A stretch of DNA of 64,000 nucleotides from Nostoc linckia NIES-25 (GCF_002368035.1 NZ_AP018222.1:2630471-2694470), one strand, 5' to 3'; numbered from the stretch's first letter, positions 46,497-55,936 are shown. Numbers and translations are program-made. Notes: generated by a model not told the origin, from the letters alone.

Positions 46497-46931
46497 ATGC
46501 AAGAACTTGACCAGAAAAAGACCATTGATTTGCTCAACGCCATCATGGAATTTGAATTAGCAGGAGTAGTCCGGTATACACATTATTCCTTAATGGTAAC
46601 TGGCCCTAACCGCATTCCCATAGTGGCTTTCTTCAAAGCACAAGCAAGCGAATCCTTACTTCATGCCCAACAAGTAGGAGAAATTCTTACAGGTTTAGAT
46701 GGGCATCCTTCCTTAAAAATTGCCCCAATGGAAGAAACCTACAAGCATACAGTCAAAGATATTTTGGCAGAAAGCTTATCCCATGAAAAAAAGGCATTAG
46801 ATCTGTATAAAAGTCTCCTAGAAACTGTCAACAATGCCAGCGTTTATCTAGAAGAATTTGCTCGTGGCATGATAGGACAAGAAGAGATGCATAATCTCGA
46901 ACTGAAAAAGATGTTACGTGATTTTAGTTAA
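46497..46931 (+). CDS. Ferritin-like (bacterioferritin-family) diiron protein
   Basis: 144 residues from ATG 46497. Four-helix ferritin-like fold with LNAIMEFELAGVVRYTHYSL (metal glutamate E20), SESLLHAQQVGEILTGLDGHP (E52, H56) and MIGQEEMHNLELKK (E and H of the second ExxH). This matches bacterioferritin order, although the first ExxH spacing is shifted by one residue. No haem-ligand methionine in the normal Bfr place is certain. It probably stores or detoxifies iron taken up by the adjacent permease. Cytoplasmic. Confidence 0.88.
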   Translation: MQELDQKKTIDLLNAIMEFELAGVVRYTHYSLMVTGPNRIPIVAFFKAQASESLLHAQQVGEILTGLDGHPSLKIAPMEETYKHTVKDILAESLSHEKKALDLYKSLLETVNNASVYLEEFARGMIGQEEMHNLELKKMLRDFS

Positions 46932-47030
46932 TAGTCATTAGTCATTAGTCACTAGTCATTGGTCATTTGTAAAGAACAATTGACAAATGACAACTGACTA
47001 ATGACAAAAGACGCATGACAAAGGACAAAA
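46932..47030. repeat. Tandem TAGTCAT/ACAAATG heptamers
   Basis: Left: tagtcattagtcattagtca units; right: inverted tgacaaatgacaactgacta units that pair with them. Same STRR words occur at 29585-29640. They separate the ferritin-like and permease genes. Confidence 0.8.
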
Positions 47031-47031
47031 G

Positions 47032-48003
47032 ATGAATTTTAGTACTGCTCTACCTACTTTTGTAATTACACTCCGAGAAGGAGTAGAAGCTGCCCTCGTT
47101 GTGGGAATTGTGTTAGCTTTACTCAAAAAAGCTAAAAAATCCAATCTGAAGCCTTGGGTATATGCTGGTGTCGGCGTTGGTATTGCCGTTAGTGGCTTGA
47201 TAGGTGTGCTATTCAGTTGGATAATTCAAGTAGTGGGAGCTGCTAATCCTCAATATACTTCTGTAGTTGAGCCACTACTAGAAGGTGTATTTAGCGTATT
47301 AGCGATCGCAATGCTCAGTTGGATGCTCATCTGGATGACTCAACAAGCCAAATTTATGAAAGCGCAAGTTGAGGGAGCAGTTACACAAGCACTGACAAAA
47401 AACTCAAATGCCGCTTGGGGTGTTTTTAGTTTAGTTTTTATTGCCGTTGTTCGGGAAGGCTTTGAAACTGTTTTGTTCATTGCTGCTAACTTTCAACAAG
47501 GGTTAATACCCAGCATCGGCGCAGTCGCAGGTTTGACAGTAGCGATCGCCATAGGTGTGCTTTTGTTTAAATGGGGCATCAAAATTAATATCCGCCAATT
47601 TTTCCAAGTAATGGGCGTTTTATTAGTATTAATTGTCGCTGGCTTAGTAGTTTCAGCCTTGAAAAATTTTGACGACGCCGTGGCTAACTTTGCCCTTAGT
47701 AGTCGTGCCACACAAAGCCTTTGTTTCTATTACGAACGCTTTACTAAAATCCACTCCTGTATTTTAGGCCCAATTGTCTCAAATACTTCCACAATTTTGC
47801 CAGACGAACAATTTCCTGGCATTATTCTCAAATCTTTATTTGGCTACAGCGACAAAATTTATCTCGTCCAAGCCGTAGCATATATTGGTTTTTTACTCGC
47901 CATAGGCGGGCTATATTTCCGCAGTCTTGGAGGAGGCTTTTTTCAAAGTAAAAATAATACTCAATCTCGCCGTCAAAAACCAATCAATCCCGCAAAAGAT
48001 TAA
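47032..48003 (+). CDS. FTR1-family high-affinity iron permease
   Basis: 323 residues, ATG 47032. Seven or so membrane helices. Two REGxE motifs that carry ferric iron through the membrane: R15EGVE19 in VITLREGVEAALVV and R141EGFE145 in VVREGFETVLFI. This is the iron-transport signature of yeast Ftr1 and bacterial EfeU. Partner oxidase (43985) and iron-binding lipoprotein (45206) lie upstream. Substrate is most likely iron rather than lead. Cytoplasmic membrane. Confidence 0.93.
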   Translation: MNFSTALPTFVITLREGVEAALVVGIVLALLKKAKKSNLKPWVYAGVGVGIAVSGLIGVLFSWIIQVVGAANPQYTSVVEPLLEGVFSVLAIAMLSWMLIWMTQQAKFMKAQVEGAVTQALTKNSNAAWGVFSLVFIAVVREGFETVLFIAANFQQGLIPSIGAVAGLTVAIAIGVLLFKWGIKINIRQFFQVMGVLLVLIVAGLVVSALKNFDDAVANFALSSRATQSLCFYYERFTKIHSCILGPIVSNTSTILPDEQFPGIILKSLFGYSDKIYLVQAVAYIGFLLAIGGLYFRSLGGGFFQSKNNTQSRRQKPINPAKD

Positions 48004-48013
48004 AACAATCTCT

Positions 48014-48047
48014 TAACCCTCTCTGCGCCTCTGCGTCTCTGCGTGAG
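48014..48047. repeat. Copy of the CTCTGCGCCTCTGCGT repeat
   Basis: ctctctgcgcctctgcgtct continuing ctgcgtgaga directly after the permease gene; related to the inverted repeat at 13867-13971. It may act as a weak transcription end. Confidence 0.65.
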
Positions 48048-48084
48048 ACAAAAATATGTCAATTTTGAAATTATATTTTTTACC

Positions 48085-49020
48085 CTAAGTACGCTCTGCT
48101 CCAAACAAATCTTGTTTCAACTGCTGACAAGCCTTTTCTATAGCATCTATACTCCCTGGATTCACCAAACCATAATAATCAAACACATAAATTCGGTTCT
48201 TTTGAGTTGCTTGTAATTGCTTCCAAAAACTCTCTTTTTTCAAAGAATCTAAAACCCTTGCTTCCGAATTACCTTGCGGAGGATTAACCAAAATTATCGC
48301 ATCCGGATTTGCCTCTAAAACTTTCTCAGCCGAAAGCGTCACATAGCCACCAATTGGACTTTTTCCTTGTAATTCTGCTGCCAGATTTTTCACCTTAAAT
48401 TGCGTTAGTAAATCTCCCGCCCAACTATTTTTATTGGGTGCTAAAATTGGCTGACGGCTAACTAGCACCAAAGCCGTAATACTTTGATTAGAACCATCTG
48501 GCAAGAAACTTTTGTAACGATTTAACAAAGGCTGAGGATCGGCATTAATTAATTCAGCTAGTCTTTTAGTCAACTTTTCTAGAGATTCCCAATTATTAAC
48601 CTGGGTAAGCAAAGTTGGAATTCCTAATTGCTTAATTTTTTGAATTGGAATAGTAGAAAAACCTTCTGCGCCAATAACTAAATCTGGTTTAAGTGCTACA
48701 ATTTTCTCTAAATTAGGAGGATTTTGACCTTCGCTAACACGAGGAACGTTTTTAAAACGAGAGTCATCTTTAAATAATTTACTACCAGTAATTCCGACAA
48801 TTTTTGTTTGGTCAAGTTGAGCGATAATATCAGCTGATAGAGAAGAAAGAGCAACAACTCTTTTTGCTGTTTGTTTTGGTAATTGCTGCGAATTTGAGTT
48901 AGTTTTTTCAGTAGTATCTGCTACTTTTGTTGGTAGCTGCTGAGTACTAACAGTGTTGCAAGCAACTAAGGTTATACTCAAAAAAAATGCTAAAACAGAT
49001 AAAAGCCAACGATGATACAT
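48085..49020 (-). CDS. Periplasmic binding lipoprotein for iron-siderophore, haem or cobalamin
   Basis: 311 residues, ATG 49020. Lipobox LSITLVAC, lipid C21. Cluster-A type (BtuF/FhuD-like) binding protein: VVALSSLSADIIAQLDQTKIV, then KPDLVIGAEGF, a long connecting helix, and LEANPDAIILVNPP with the C-terminal YVFDYYGLVNPGS. Metal or chelate specificity cannot be assigned. No ABC permease or ATPase is adjacent, so the rest of the importer is elsewhere. It converges on the FTR1 gene. Confidence 0.88.
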   Translation of the reverse strand: MYHRWLLSVLAFFLSITLVACNTVSTQQLPTKVADTTEKTNSNSQQLPKQTAKRVVALSSLSADIIAQLDQTKIVGITGSKLFKDDSRFKNVPRVSEGQNPPNLEKIVALKPDLVIGAEGFSTIPIQKIKQLGIPTLLTQVNNWESLEKLTKRLAELINADPQPLLNRYKSFLPDGSNQSITALVLVSRQPILAPNKNSWAGDLLTQFKVKNLAAELQGKSPIGGYVTLSAEKVLEANPDAIILVNPPQGNSEARVLDSLKKESFWKQLQATQKNRIYVFDYYGLVNPGSIDAIEKACQQLKQDLFGAERT

Positions 49021-49555
49021 AATGAAATTCCTTGTGAGTTTTGTTCCTCATATAGTTTCGCGCATCTTCACGCACAATTGCTATAAGAATTCCAGAACAA
49101 ACTCAGCACCATTTAGTGCAAAAATTCATTAGTTCTCTTAGTAGTTATACATTCAAAACTAGAAACTAGCTTTGCGAACTTTTGCCTAGCCTTACTCATA
49201 TAAAAAAAGGCGAGTAAAAACTAGTTCAAAATTCCCAAAGAATTTTGTAACTGTTTTACCCCCCAGTATCTATACAAGGTTTATTTAAAAAAGCTTTCTT
49301 GAATTATGGATTTATAGTGGCGTCAGTAATTACTCACTTGACAATAAACATTATTATACTAATTGGCTGATTATGTTAGTATTTTCGACTACAAAAAGCA
49401 AGATTTAACCAAAGCTTTAACTTGAGCTTGGTATCTTTGAATAAAGTGGGATTACTTAGGGCAATAACTAAAAGGACTAGGATGATTGAGTTTAAAGCTC
49501 TAAAATTTGAGAACCTTTACCCAGTCTCCAGTCCTTTATAATCCAGATATTCAAC
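49021..49555. other. Gene-free stretch between binding protein and polA
   Basis: AT-rich, no repeat, RNA or small gene seen. Promoter of the binding protein should lie near 49030-49120 on the minus strand. No cobalamin riboswitch sequence. Confidence 0.5.
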
Positions 49556-52477
49556 TTACTTAGTTTCCATCCAATTTTCGCCCGCACGCGCCTCTACCAA
49601 CAACGGTACACTTAAGTGTACTGCGTTCTCCATCACGGATTTAATTTGCGGTTGTAATTCTTCCCACTCATCAGGAGGGATTTCAAATACTAATTCATCG
49701 TGAACTTGTAATAACAAACGCGCCTGATATTTTTGCAAAACTTTATGCAGGCGCACCATCGCAATTTTGATAATATCAGCGTTGGAACCTTGAATTGGTG
49801 CATTGGCAGCGGAGCGTAGTAAACCCGCATCATAAGCACCCAAATTTTTCAATTTACTCAAATCAATATCTTCTGGGTTGCTGCCTTTTAAGTGGCGTAA
49901 ACTGTTGTTGGTAAAATCAAAATAACGACGACGACCAAGGATAGTTTCTACATAACCATGAGCGATCGCTTCTTTTTTCACTCGCTCCAAATAACCAAAA
50001 ACTTTAGGATATCGTTCATTAAACCGCTTAATGAACTCATTGGCAATACTTTTATCTATCCCCGTTGAACGAGAAAACCTTAGAGAACCCATTCCATAAA
50101 TCACGCCAAAATTAATAGTTTTTGCTACCGCTCGTTCTTCTGATGTGATATTTTCTTTTTCAAATACTAATCGTGCCGTCACAGTGTGAACATCTTCATT
50201 TTGCTGATGTGCTTGCACTAATATAGGTTCTTGACTCAAATGAGCCAAAATTCGCAATTCGATTTGTGAGTAATCAGCAGCCACCATTAACCAACCAGGT
50301 TCTGGCAAAAATGCCTTGCGAATTTGACGACTAAAAGCTGTACGAATCGGAATATTTTGCAAATTTGGATTAGAAGAAGATAACCTGCCAGTTGATGTAG
50401 CTGCTTGATTAAAATCAGTATGTACTCGTTGAGTATCTGGACGCACCAATACAGGTAAAGCATCTACATAAGTAGACTTTAATTTAGATAAAGTGCGGTA
50501 TTCAGTTATCGTTTCAACAAATCCAGTTCCATCGATTTCTTGGAGTTTTTCTAGCGTTGCCGCATCTGTAGAATAACCTGTTTGAATTTTCCGGGAATAT
50601 TTCGTGCTTAATCCCAACTTTTCAAACAAAATTTGGCTCAATTGTTTAGGAGAACCCAAGTTAAAGTTTTCACCAGCAATTTCTATTGCTTTCTCTTTTA
50701 ATCTCGCTAATTCTGTTTCTAAATGCTGTGAAAGTTCTTGTAGATAATCTGAGTTAATGCGAACGCCTATATATTCCATTTGAGCTAAAACTGCTTCTAG
50801 CGGCTGTTCCACTTCCACTAATAGCTTAGACAAAGCTGGAATTTTCTCTAATTCCGCACGCAGTTTTGTAACTAAACCAAATGTAGAATAAACATCCATA
50901 CCACAGTAATCTGCTACTGCGGCAATATCTACATCAGCGATGGTTTTACCTTTTGGAACTAAATCTAAATAACTTTTCGCCGTTAATCCCAAATATCGCT
51001 GCGCTAAATCCATCAAATTATGACTAGAATCTGGATTTAGCAAGTAACTTGCCAACATCGAATCGAATACCACTCCATCCAAGTTAATCCCTTGACACTT
51101 GAAAACTAAGCGGTCAAATTTAGCATTCTGTAAAGTTTTGGGATAATCAGCGCTTTCCAGAATTGGGCGTAGTGCTTCTAAGGCTACATCTTTATTTAAA
51201 TTTTCTCCAGTTTTATGACCAACAGGAATATAAGCAACTTCATCTAATTTCGTTCCCCAGCAGCAACCAATTCCTACTAACTCAGCGTCTCTTGGTTCTA
51301 AATCTGTAGTTTCCGTATCCCAAGCAATCGGTGTTTTTGGATTAGTGAATTTTTGCAAAATTTCCAATAATTCAGTTAACTTTGCTTCAGTATCAATAAT
51401 GCGTGGTTGAATTGATGATACAGGTTGTTGTTGTGCGGCTTGTGTTTCTGCAAAACTAAAAAATGAAAGATCTGGGTCTTCAAATTCGGGTTCTATTTTT
51501 GCTGTTTCTGTTTTTGGTGCTTCTTCAGCTTGACCGCCAAAACGTTGCTGTAGGTCATTTATTTTACCTAAAAACAATTTAAATTCTAGCTTTTCTAAAA
51601 TTGGTGATAAAACATCCGTATCAAATCCTTTTAATTTGCAATCTTCTAAATCAAGTTCTAGAGGAACGTCCAAAACGATTTTTGCCAAATATTGAGACTT
51701 ATAGGCATCTTCTTTACCCGCTGCCAATTTCTTCTGATTTGCGCCTGGAATTTCATCTAAAGCAGCATAAATATTGTCAAGAGAAACATAGGTATTAAGT
51801 AGCTGTACTGCTGTCTTTTCTCCTATTCCCTTAACCCCAGGAATATTATCTGATTTATCACCACAAAGGGCTTTGTAATCGACAATTTGTGAAGGTAAAA
51901 CGCCCAACTTTTGTTTAACTTGTTCTGCCTCAAATTCAGTGATGCTATTTGTAGAACGCTTTAAGGCATCTGGACTAAAATTGAGAACAGTGATTTGTTT
52001 ATCAGCATCTATCAGTTGAAATAAATCGCGATCGCCAGTCAAAATCTTCGCCCTATACCCCGCAGCCGTTACTCGTTGTGCTAGGGTTCCCAAAACATCA
52101 TCCGCCTCATAGCCAGCAGCTGTGTAAATTGGTAAATTCAAGCCATCAAGTAACTCGTGCAGATTTTCCAAGTCAGGAATAAAGTCTTCTGGTGTTTCTT
52201 TGCGATCGGCTTTATATGTATCATCTGTTTCATGCCGGAAGGTGGGCAAACCCAAATCGAAGGCTACAGCCATTGCATGGGGCTGTTGCGTTCCTATTAC
52301 TTCCAATAAACACTTAAGAAAACCAAAACATATACTTGTGGGAATCCCCGTTTTTGTACGTAGTCCTCCATCTCGCCCTTTAGCAAAAGCAAAGTATGAA
52401 CGATAAGCCAGGGAGTGTCCATCTACCAGGATGAACGTCGGACGTGTTGGGGTTGCAGTAGCAGTAGTTTCAGACAT
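49556..52477 (-). CDS. polA: DNA polymerase I
   Basis: 973 residues, ATG 52477. Domains in order: 5' nuclease (1-300, FILVDGHSLAYRSYFAF, YEADDVLGTLA, CGDKSDNIPGVKGIG), 3'-5' exonuclease (about 355-560, AWDTETTDLEP with both acids, LQNAKFDRLVF, YCGMDVYST), and polymerase (565-973: AADYSQIELRILAHLS motif A, RAVAKTINFGVIYGMG motif B, QVHDELVFEIP motif C). The proofreading acids are kept, so all three activities are expected. It fills gaps, removes primers and repairs DNA. Length is normal. Confidence 0.98.
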   Translation of the reverse strand: MSETTATATPTRPTFILVDGHSLAYRSYFAFAKGRDGGLRTKTGIPTSICFGFLKCLLEVIGTQQPHAMAVAFDLGLPTFRHETDDTYKADRKETPEDFIPDLENLHELLDGLNLPIYTAAGYEADDVLGTLAQRVTAAGYRAKILTGDRDLFQLIDADKQITVLNFSPDALKRSTNSITEFEAEQVKQKLGVLPSQIVDYKALCGDKSDNIPGVKGIGEKTAVQLLNTYVSLDNIYAALDEIPGANQKKLAAGKEDAYKSQYLAKIVLDVPLELDLEDCKLKGFDTDVLSPILEKLEFKLFLGKINDLQQRFGGQAEEAPKTETAKIEPEFEDPDLSFFSFAETQAAQQQPVSSIQPRIIDTEAKLTELLEILQKFTNPKTPIAWDTETTDLEPRDAELVGIGCCWGTKLDEVAYIPVGHKTGENLNKDVALEALRPILESADYPKTLQNAKFDRLVFKCQGINLDGVVFDSMLASYLLNPDSSHNLMDLAQRYLGLTAKSYLDLVPKGKTIADVDIAAVADYCGMDVYSTFGLVTKLRAELEKIPALSKLLVEVEQPLEAVLAQMEYIGVRINSDYLQELSQHLETELARLKEKAIEIAGENFNLGSPKQLSQILFEKLGLSTKYSRKIQTGYSTDAATLEKLQEIDGTGFVETITEYRTLSKLKSTYVDALPVLVRPDTQRVHTDFNQAATSTGRLSSSNPNLQNIPIRTAFSRQIRKAFLPEPGWLMVAADYSQIELRILAHLSQEPILVQAHQQNEDVHTVTARLVFEKENITSEERAVAKTINFGVIYGMGSLRFSRSTGIDKSIANEFIKRFNERYPKVFGYLERVKKEAIAHGYVETILGRRRYFDFTNNSLRHLKGSNPEDIDLSKLKNLGAYDAGLLRSAANAPIQGSNADIIKIAMVRLHKVLQKYQARLLLQVHDELVFEIPPDEWEELQPQIKSVMENAVHLSVPLLVEARAGENWMETK

Positions 52478-52728
52478 AGCCCTATTCTAGCCAGAAGCTC
52501 CCTTGTTTACATACTGCATCAGTTGGTTTATTAAAATTTCTGTACCTTGAGATGCCTTTCTTAACAAAACTTCATATATTGGCGAAAATGTATGTTTTTT
52601 AAAGGAATTTGGACATAAAAAATTCATATAAATTTACGTGTATTTATCAAGCCTAGAAGCAAAAGTTACGAGTTAGAAATAATTTAGTAATCCCGTAATG
52701 ATTCGTTTTTTCAAAAGCATCTTCCATC

Positions 52729-53436
52729 ATGAAAACAAAACTATTGAACACTCTAGGCGCTGCCACGACTTTAGCAGGAATTGTTGCAACGTCTGGAATA
52801 GCTAATGCTGGTTCTCTCTCGTACACTAGCTCCACTAATTACGATTTTACAGATATTATTGATGCACCTTTGAGCGTCCAAAAATTCAATTCATCTCTTG
52901 GCACACTCCAAGGTGTAACCATAGAATTTACTGGCGATATACTTGGCAATGCAGGTTTTGAAAATAGAAGCCCAAGCGCAAGTCAAGCCACAGTAACCCT
53001 TGGCAGCCAATTGAGTTTAGAACTAAATAATCAGTCTTTGTTGGCATTAAATCCAAAATATACTTCCCAGTATCAAGTTACCAAATACGATGGTGTCACC
53101 GATTATAGCGGCACATCTGGAAAGACTATCTCTAACTTAACCGCCACACAAACTGGTATCAAGACTTTCACTGATGCCACATTTTTGCAGTCTTTCACTG
53201 GTAATGGCAACGTAGACTTTTTATTCACAGCTATAGCCGACTCCCTAGTTTCAGGATCGGGCAACATTAGATCCTATATTGATACCTATGCCAAAGCAGG
53301 TGTCAAAGTAACTTATAACTATGAAGAATTAAAGTCTGTACCTGAAGGATCGACAACCCTTGGAATTGGCTTAGTTGCTGGTCTTTGTCTGTTGTCACAA
53401 CGCAAAAAAATCTTGGTTAAAGTCTTAAATTCATAG
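52729..53436 (+). CDS. Exported PEP-CTERM-anchored protein (choice-of-anchor type)
   Basis: 235 residues, ATG 52729. Signal peptide at 1-27, ending NAG. The body is a beta-rich domain with DFTDIIDAPLSVQKFNSSLG, of choice-of-anchor E type. The C-terminus is VPEGSTTLGIGLVAGLCLLS followed by basic QRKK: the V-P-E plus hydrophobic helix plus basic end sorting signal, so the exosortase system probably anchors it outside. A clear terminator follows. Function unknown, probably surface or matrix. Confidence 0.88.
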   Translation: MKTKLLNTLGAATTLAGIVATSGIANAGSLSYTSSTNYDFTDIIDAPLSVQKFNSSLGTLQGVTIEFTGDILGNAGFENRSPSASQATVTLGSQLSLELNNQSLLALNPKYTSQYQVTKYDGVTDYSGTSGKTISNLTATQTGIKTFTDATFLQSFTGNGNVDFLFTAIADSLVSGSGNIRSYIDTYAKAGVKVTYNYEELKSVPEGSTTLGIGLVAGLCLLSQRKKILVKVLNS

Positions 53437-53505
53437 ACTTTAGTTGAATAGGTAAATCTTTTCTATTCTACCTATCAATCAAGTTTTCTAACTTAAATGT
53501 AAATC

Positions 53506-53534
53506 CCCGGTTCTTTCGAGAATCGGGTTTTTTT
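53506..53534 (+). terminator. Intrinsic terminator of the PEP-CTERM gene
   Basis: CCCGGTTCT and AGAATCGGG pair (one G-T) around a TTCG tetraloop, followed by seven T. Stop of the gene is 70 bases upstream. Confidence 0.85.
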
Positions 53535-53710
53535 ATTGTAGTTATGGAGTGGACAATAGGGGAGAAAACCTTTTTTATGTTTAGTTGATTTTTCCGCGAT
53601 TTACTGTGTTAAAAAACTTTGAGCAAAAAAAGCTTTGTCTCAAACTTTTCACAAAATCTAAAATACAAAATGGTATAACCTCTAACTGGAACTTTAAATT
53701 TAAGGAATTT

Positions 53711-54544
53711 ATGTACAACGCATCTGCCAAAGATATTAAACTAGTGGTTGTAGATATCGATGGGACGATCGCCGGACACTCCAACACCATCAACGAACCT
53801 GTAAAACAAGCGCTGATTGCGGCACAAGCACGAGGCATTCAAGTGGCGATCGCTACAGGCCGTATGTATCGTTCAGCCTTGCGCTTTCACCAAGAAATCG
53901 GCTCTACTTTACCATTAATGGCTTATCAAGGAGCTTGGATTCAAGACCCCATTACCCAAAAAATTCATCGCCATTTAGTGCTTTCCAGAGAACTTGCCCA
54001 TCAACTACTCGATTATTTTGAACAGCCTCAATTACGGCAGCTTTTATCTATCCACTTCTACATCAATGACCAACTCTACGTCCGGGAAATAACCAAAGAA
54101 ACCGAAATTTATGCTGGGCGTTCTAGTATTGTCCCGATTCCCGTGGGCGATTTGCGCCAAGTTTTAACAAATGAACCAACAAAAATTCTCGCTTTGTGCG
54201 ATGACACAAATTTCATCAGCGAGGTACTGGGGAATTTGCGCCGCCAATATACACCTGCTGAACTTTATTTAACAACATCTGTTGCCACCTTCTTAGAAGC
54301 AACTAACGCCTCTGTGAATAAGGGAACTGCTGTACGTTACCTAGCCGAAGAATTGCTGGGATTAGAAATAGCCAACGTCATGGCTATTGGTGATAACTTC
54401 AACGACCTGGAAATGCTAGAGTATGCGGGTATTGGTATAGCTATGGGAAACGCACCACCAGAAGTGCAAGCGATCGCTCAGTGGGTAGCCCCTAGTGTAG
54501 ACCATGACGGAGCAGCAGTGGCAATTGAAAAGTTTTTGCTTTAG
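53711..54544 (+). CDS. Cof-type HAD-IIB sugar-phosphatase-like hydrolase
   Basis: 277 residues from ATG 53711 (AAGGA upstream); a longer non-ATG start is open but unlike the family. HAD motifs: nucleophile D15 in VVDIDGTI (DxDGT), motif II in AIATGRM, lysine motif in SVNKGTAV and acid pair in IGDNFNDLEML. Cap type IIB. Hydrolyses a phosphate ester of unknown substrate in the cytoplasm. Preceded by the terminator of the PEP-CTERM gene, so it has its own promoter. Confidence 0.93.
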   Translation: MYNASAKDIKLVVVDIDGTIAGHSNTINEPVKQALIAAQARGIQVAIATGRMYRSALRFHQEIGSTLPLMAYQGAWIQDPITQKIHRHLVLSRELAHQLLDYFEQPQLRQLLSIHFYINDQLYVREITKETEIYAGRSSIVPIPVGDLRQVLTNEPTKILALCDDTNFISEVLGNLRRQYTPAELYLTTSVATFLEATNASVNKGTAVRYLAEELLGLEIANVMAIGDNFNDLEMLEYAGIGIAMGNAPPEVQAIAQWVAPSVDHDGAAVAIEKFLL

Positions 54545-54696
54545 TGAGGGTACTTTTTACAACCTAACCCATACTAATCAGAAAGGACACCGACGACTGG
54601 CCGTGTTTCGTCTCGGTGCCCCTGCTGGTTCGCTCCTCACACACCTGCTAATGTAGCCGAGGTGATGCATTGAGTCAATAGCTGTGATGAAAGTTT

Positions 54697-55623
54697 TTAT
54701 AACTCCGGTGGCGCAAAAATTTTCAGCTTTTCCTCCAGCACAAATTTTAAGACCGACTGAGTAGCCATAAGCAATCCCAGCCTAGCCTGGGCTAACTCTG
54801 GTGACATAATTTTTACTTCACCCCAAATCCGGCAATTACGCCAGAAATTTTCAAAAGCTTGGCTCAAAGTCAATGCTGCCTTTCCCCATTTCATAGAACC
54901 CCTAACATCTGGACACTCGATGTTGTCCACCATCCCCACTAACTCGCTAATTAAACGACGCTCATCTGGATGATTTAGCCGCAATCTTTCATCGCAGTCG
55001 AACCAAGGTATGGGGTTGGGGGAGAGAAGACTCCAAAAACTTGGATTAGTATTTGCAAGTGGTTCTTTAAGTTTAATCAATGCCTCTCGGTGAGCCAGCA
55101 GCACTAGCGAACAGCAACGTGCATGGGTATGTTGAATGGGAAATATGGCACTTGTACTGAGCGCAGCCGTTGGCGCAGCCTCTCGCAGAGAACTATGGGG
55201 CATGGGGTATTGGGCATTGGGTATACTTTCTCCTCCCGCTTCCCCTACTTTCCCTACTCCTCCACTCCTCTCTACCAGACTTTGCAACCAACCTGCTAAG
55301 GCTGAGTCAGTTAACTCAAAATGTATCAAACCAGAGGGAACTATTTGCACGTTAAAAACGTCGCCACAGGTTGCAGATAGATGAAGGGCGATCGCACTGG
55401 CCAGCTCCATCGCTTTTCGATTCTGAGAGTTTGACACTTGCAACGCCACACTTGAGGTATACAAAATTTTTCTATTGTTTCTATCTTTGTATAGAAGAAT
55501 TTTTTTATCTTCTATGTATTCATTTTTTGTACTTTCGGTATTAATACTTAAATATTTGTTTAAACATTCATACACTAACTGTTTAAATGACGCGTAATTG
55601 AATGTTTGTATTTTATTAAACAC
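54697..55623 (-). CDS. ArgS-like protein lacking the catalytic core (DALR anticodon-binding domain)
   Basis: 308 residues, GTG start 55623. Residues 1-115 resemble the N-terminal additional domain of arginyl-tRNA synthetase (SSVALQVSNSQNRKAMELAS, AIALHLSATC), and 165-308 resemble its C-terminal DALR domain (CSLVLLAHREALIKL... ALTLSQAFENFWRNCRI... QSVLKFVLEEKL). HIGH and KMSKS motifs and the whole Rossmann core are absent, so it cannot charge tRNA. Residues 118-161 are coded by a low-complexity intergenic-type repeat. Its role may be tRNA binding; unproved. Confidence 0.8.
   Translation of the reverse strand: MFNKIQTFNYASFKQLVYECLNKYLSINTESTKNEYIEDKKILLYKDRNNRKILYTSSVALQVSNSQNRKAMELASAIALHLSATCGDVFNVQIVPSGLIHFELTDSALAGWLQSLVERSGGVGKVGEAGGESIPNAQYPMPHSSLREAAPTAALSTSAIFPIQHTHARCCSLVLLAHREALIKLKEPLANTNPSFWSLLSPNPIPWFDCDERLRLNHPDERRLISELVGMVDNIECPDVRGSMKWGKAALTLSQAFENFWRNCRIWGEVKIMSPELAQARLGLLMATQSVLKFVLEEKLKIFAPPEL
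55140..55270. repeat. Repeat tract inserted in frame inside the ArgS-like gene
   Basis: gggcattgggtatactttct with cccaatgccc-type and ggcagcctctcgcagagaac-type words, which occur between genes elsewhere in the window, here code for about 43 residues (GGESIPNAQYPMPHSSLREA and more) without interrupting the frame. Confidence 0.6.
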
Positions 55624-55936
55624 ATGATTTCACGTAAATAACTTTGTAAAGTATATTTGTTAATTTAGTGTCACCTATCTCCGGATATAGGTTTAATCTA
55701 GATGAAGAAAAATGAGAGTAGGATAAAATTTGATGAATAATCGATGAATAGTGAGTAAACTTTACTACCATCATTGTACAGTAAGAAGTATAACAAAAGA
55801 GTAGAGAGTAATTCTTTGCTTTCTATTCTTTGGATGGCTGGCGCTGTTAGGCGTTAAGCCTGCATCAGCCAACACAAAGACACTCCTTGCACTTTCGATC
55901 GCGTCTTTGTCTTCAGCCGAACGCTCTTTGTTACCT
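55624..55936. other. Divergent control region of ArgS-like and DevH-like genes
   Basis: 313 bases holding both promoters. AT-rich to 55810, then GC-rich. A possible palindrome is caaagaaggataaaagtcgaa-like only weakly; no perfect GTA-N8-TAC site for NtcA was found. No small gene. Confidence 0.4.

Noticed and set aside
46300..47030. CRISPR-like spaced repeats
   Set aside because: The units are 7-10 base tandem repeats without spacers of constant length; they are STRR elements, and no cas gene is near.
49021..49555. Cobalamin riboswitch before the binding-protein gene
   Set aside because: Only an unrelated GCCACTA on the minus strand; AT-rich DNA with no matching core.
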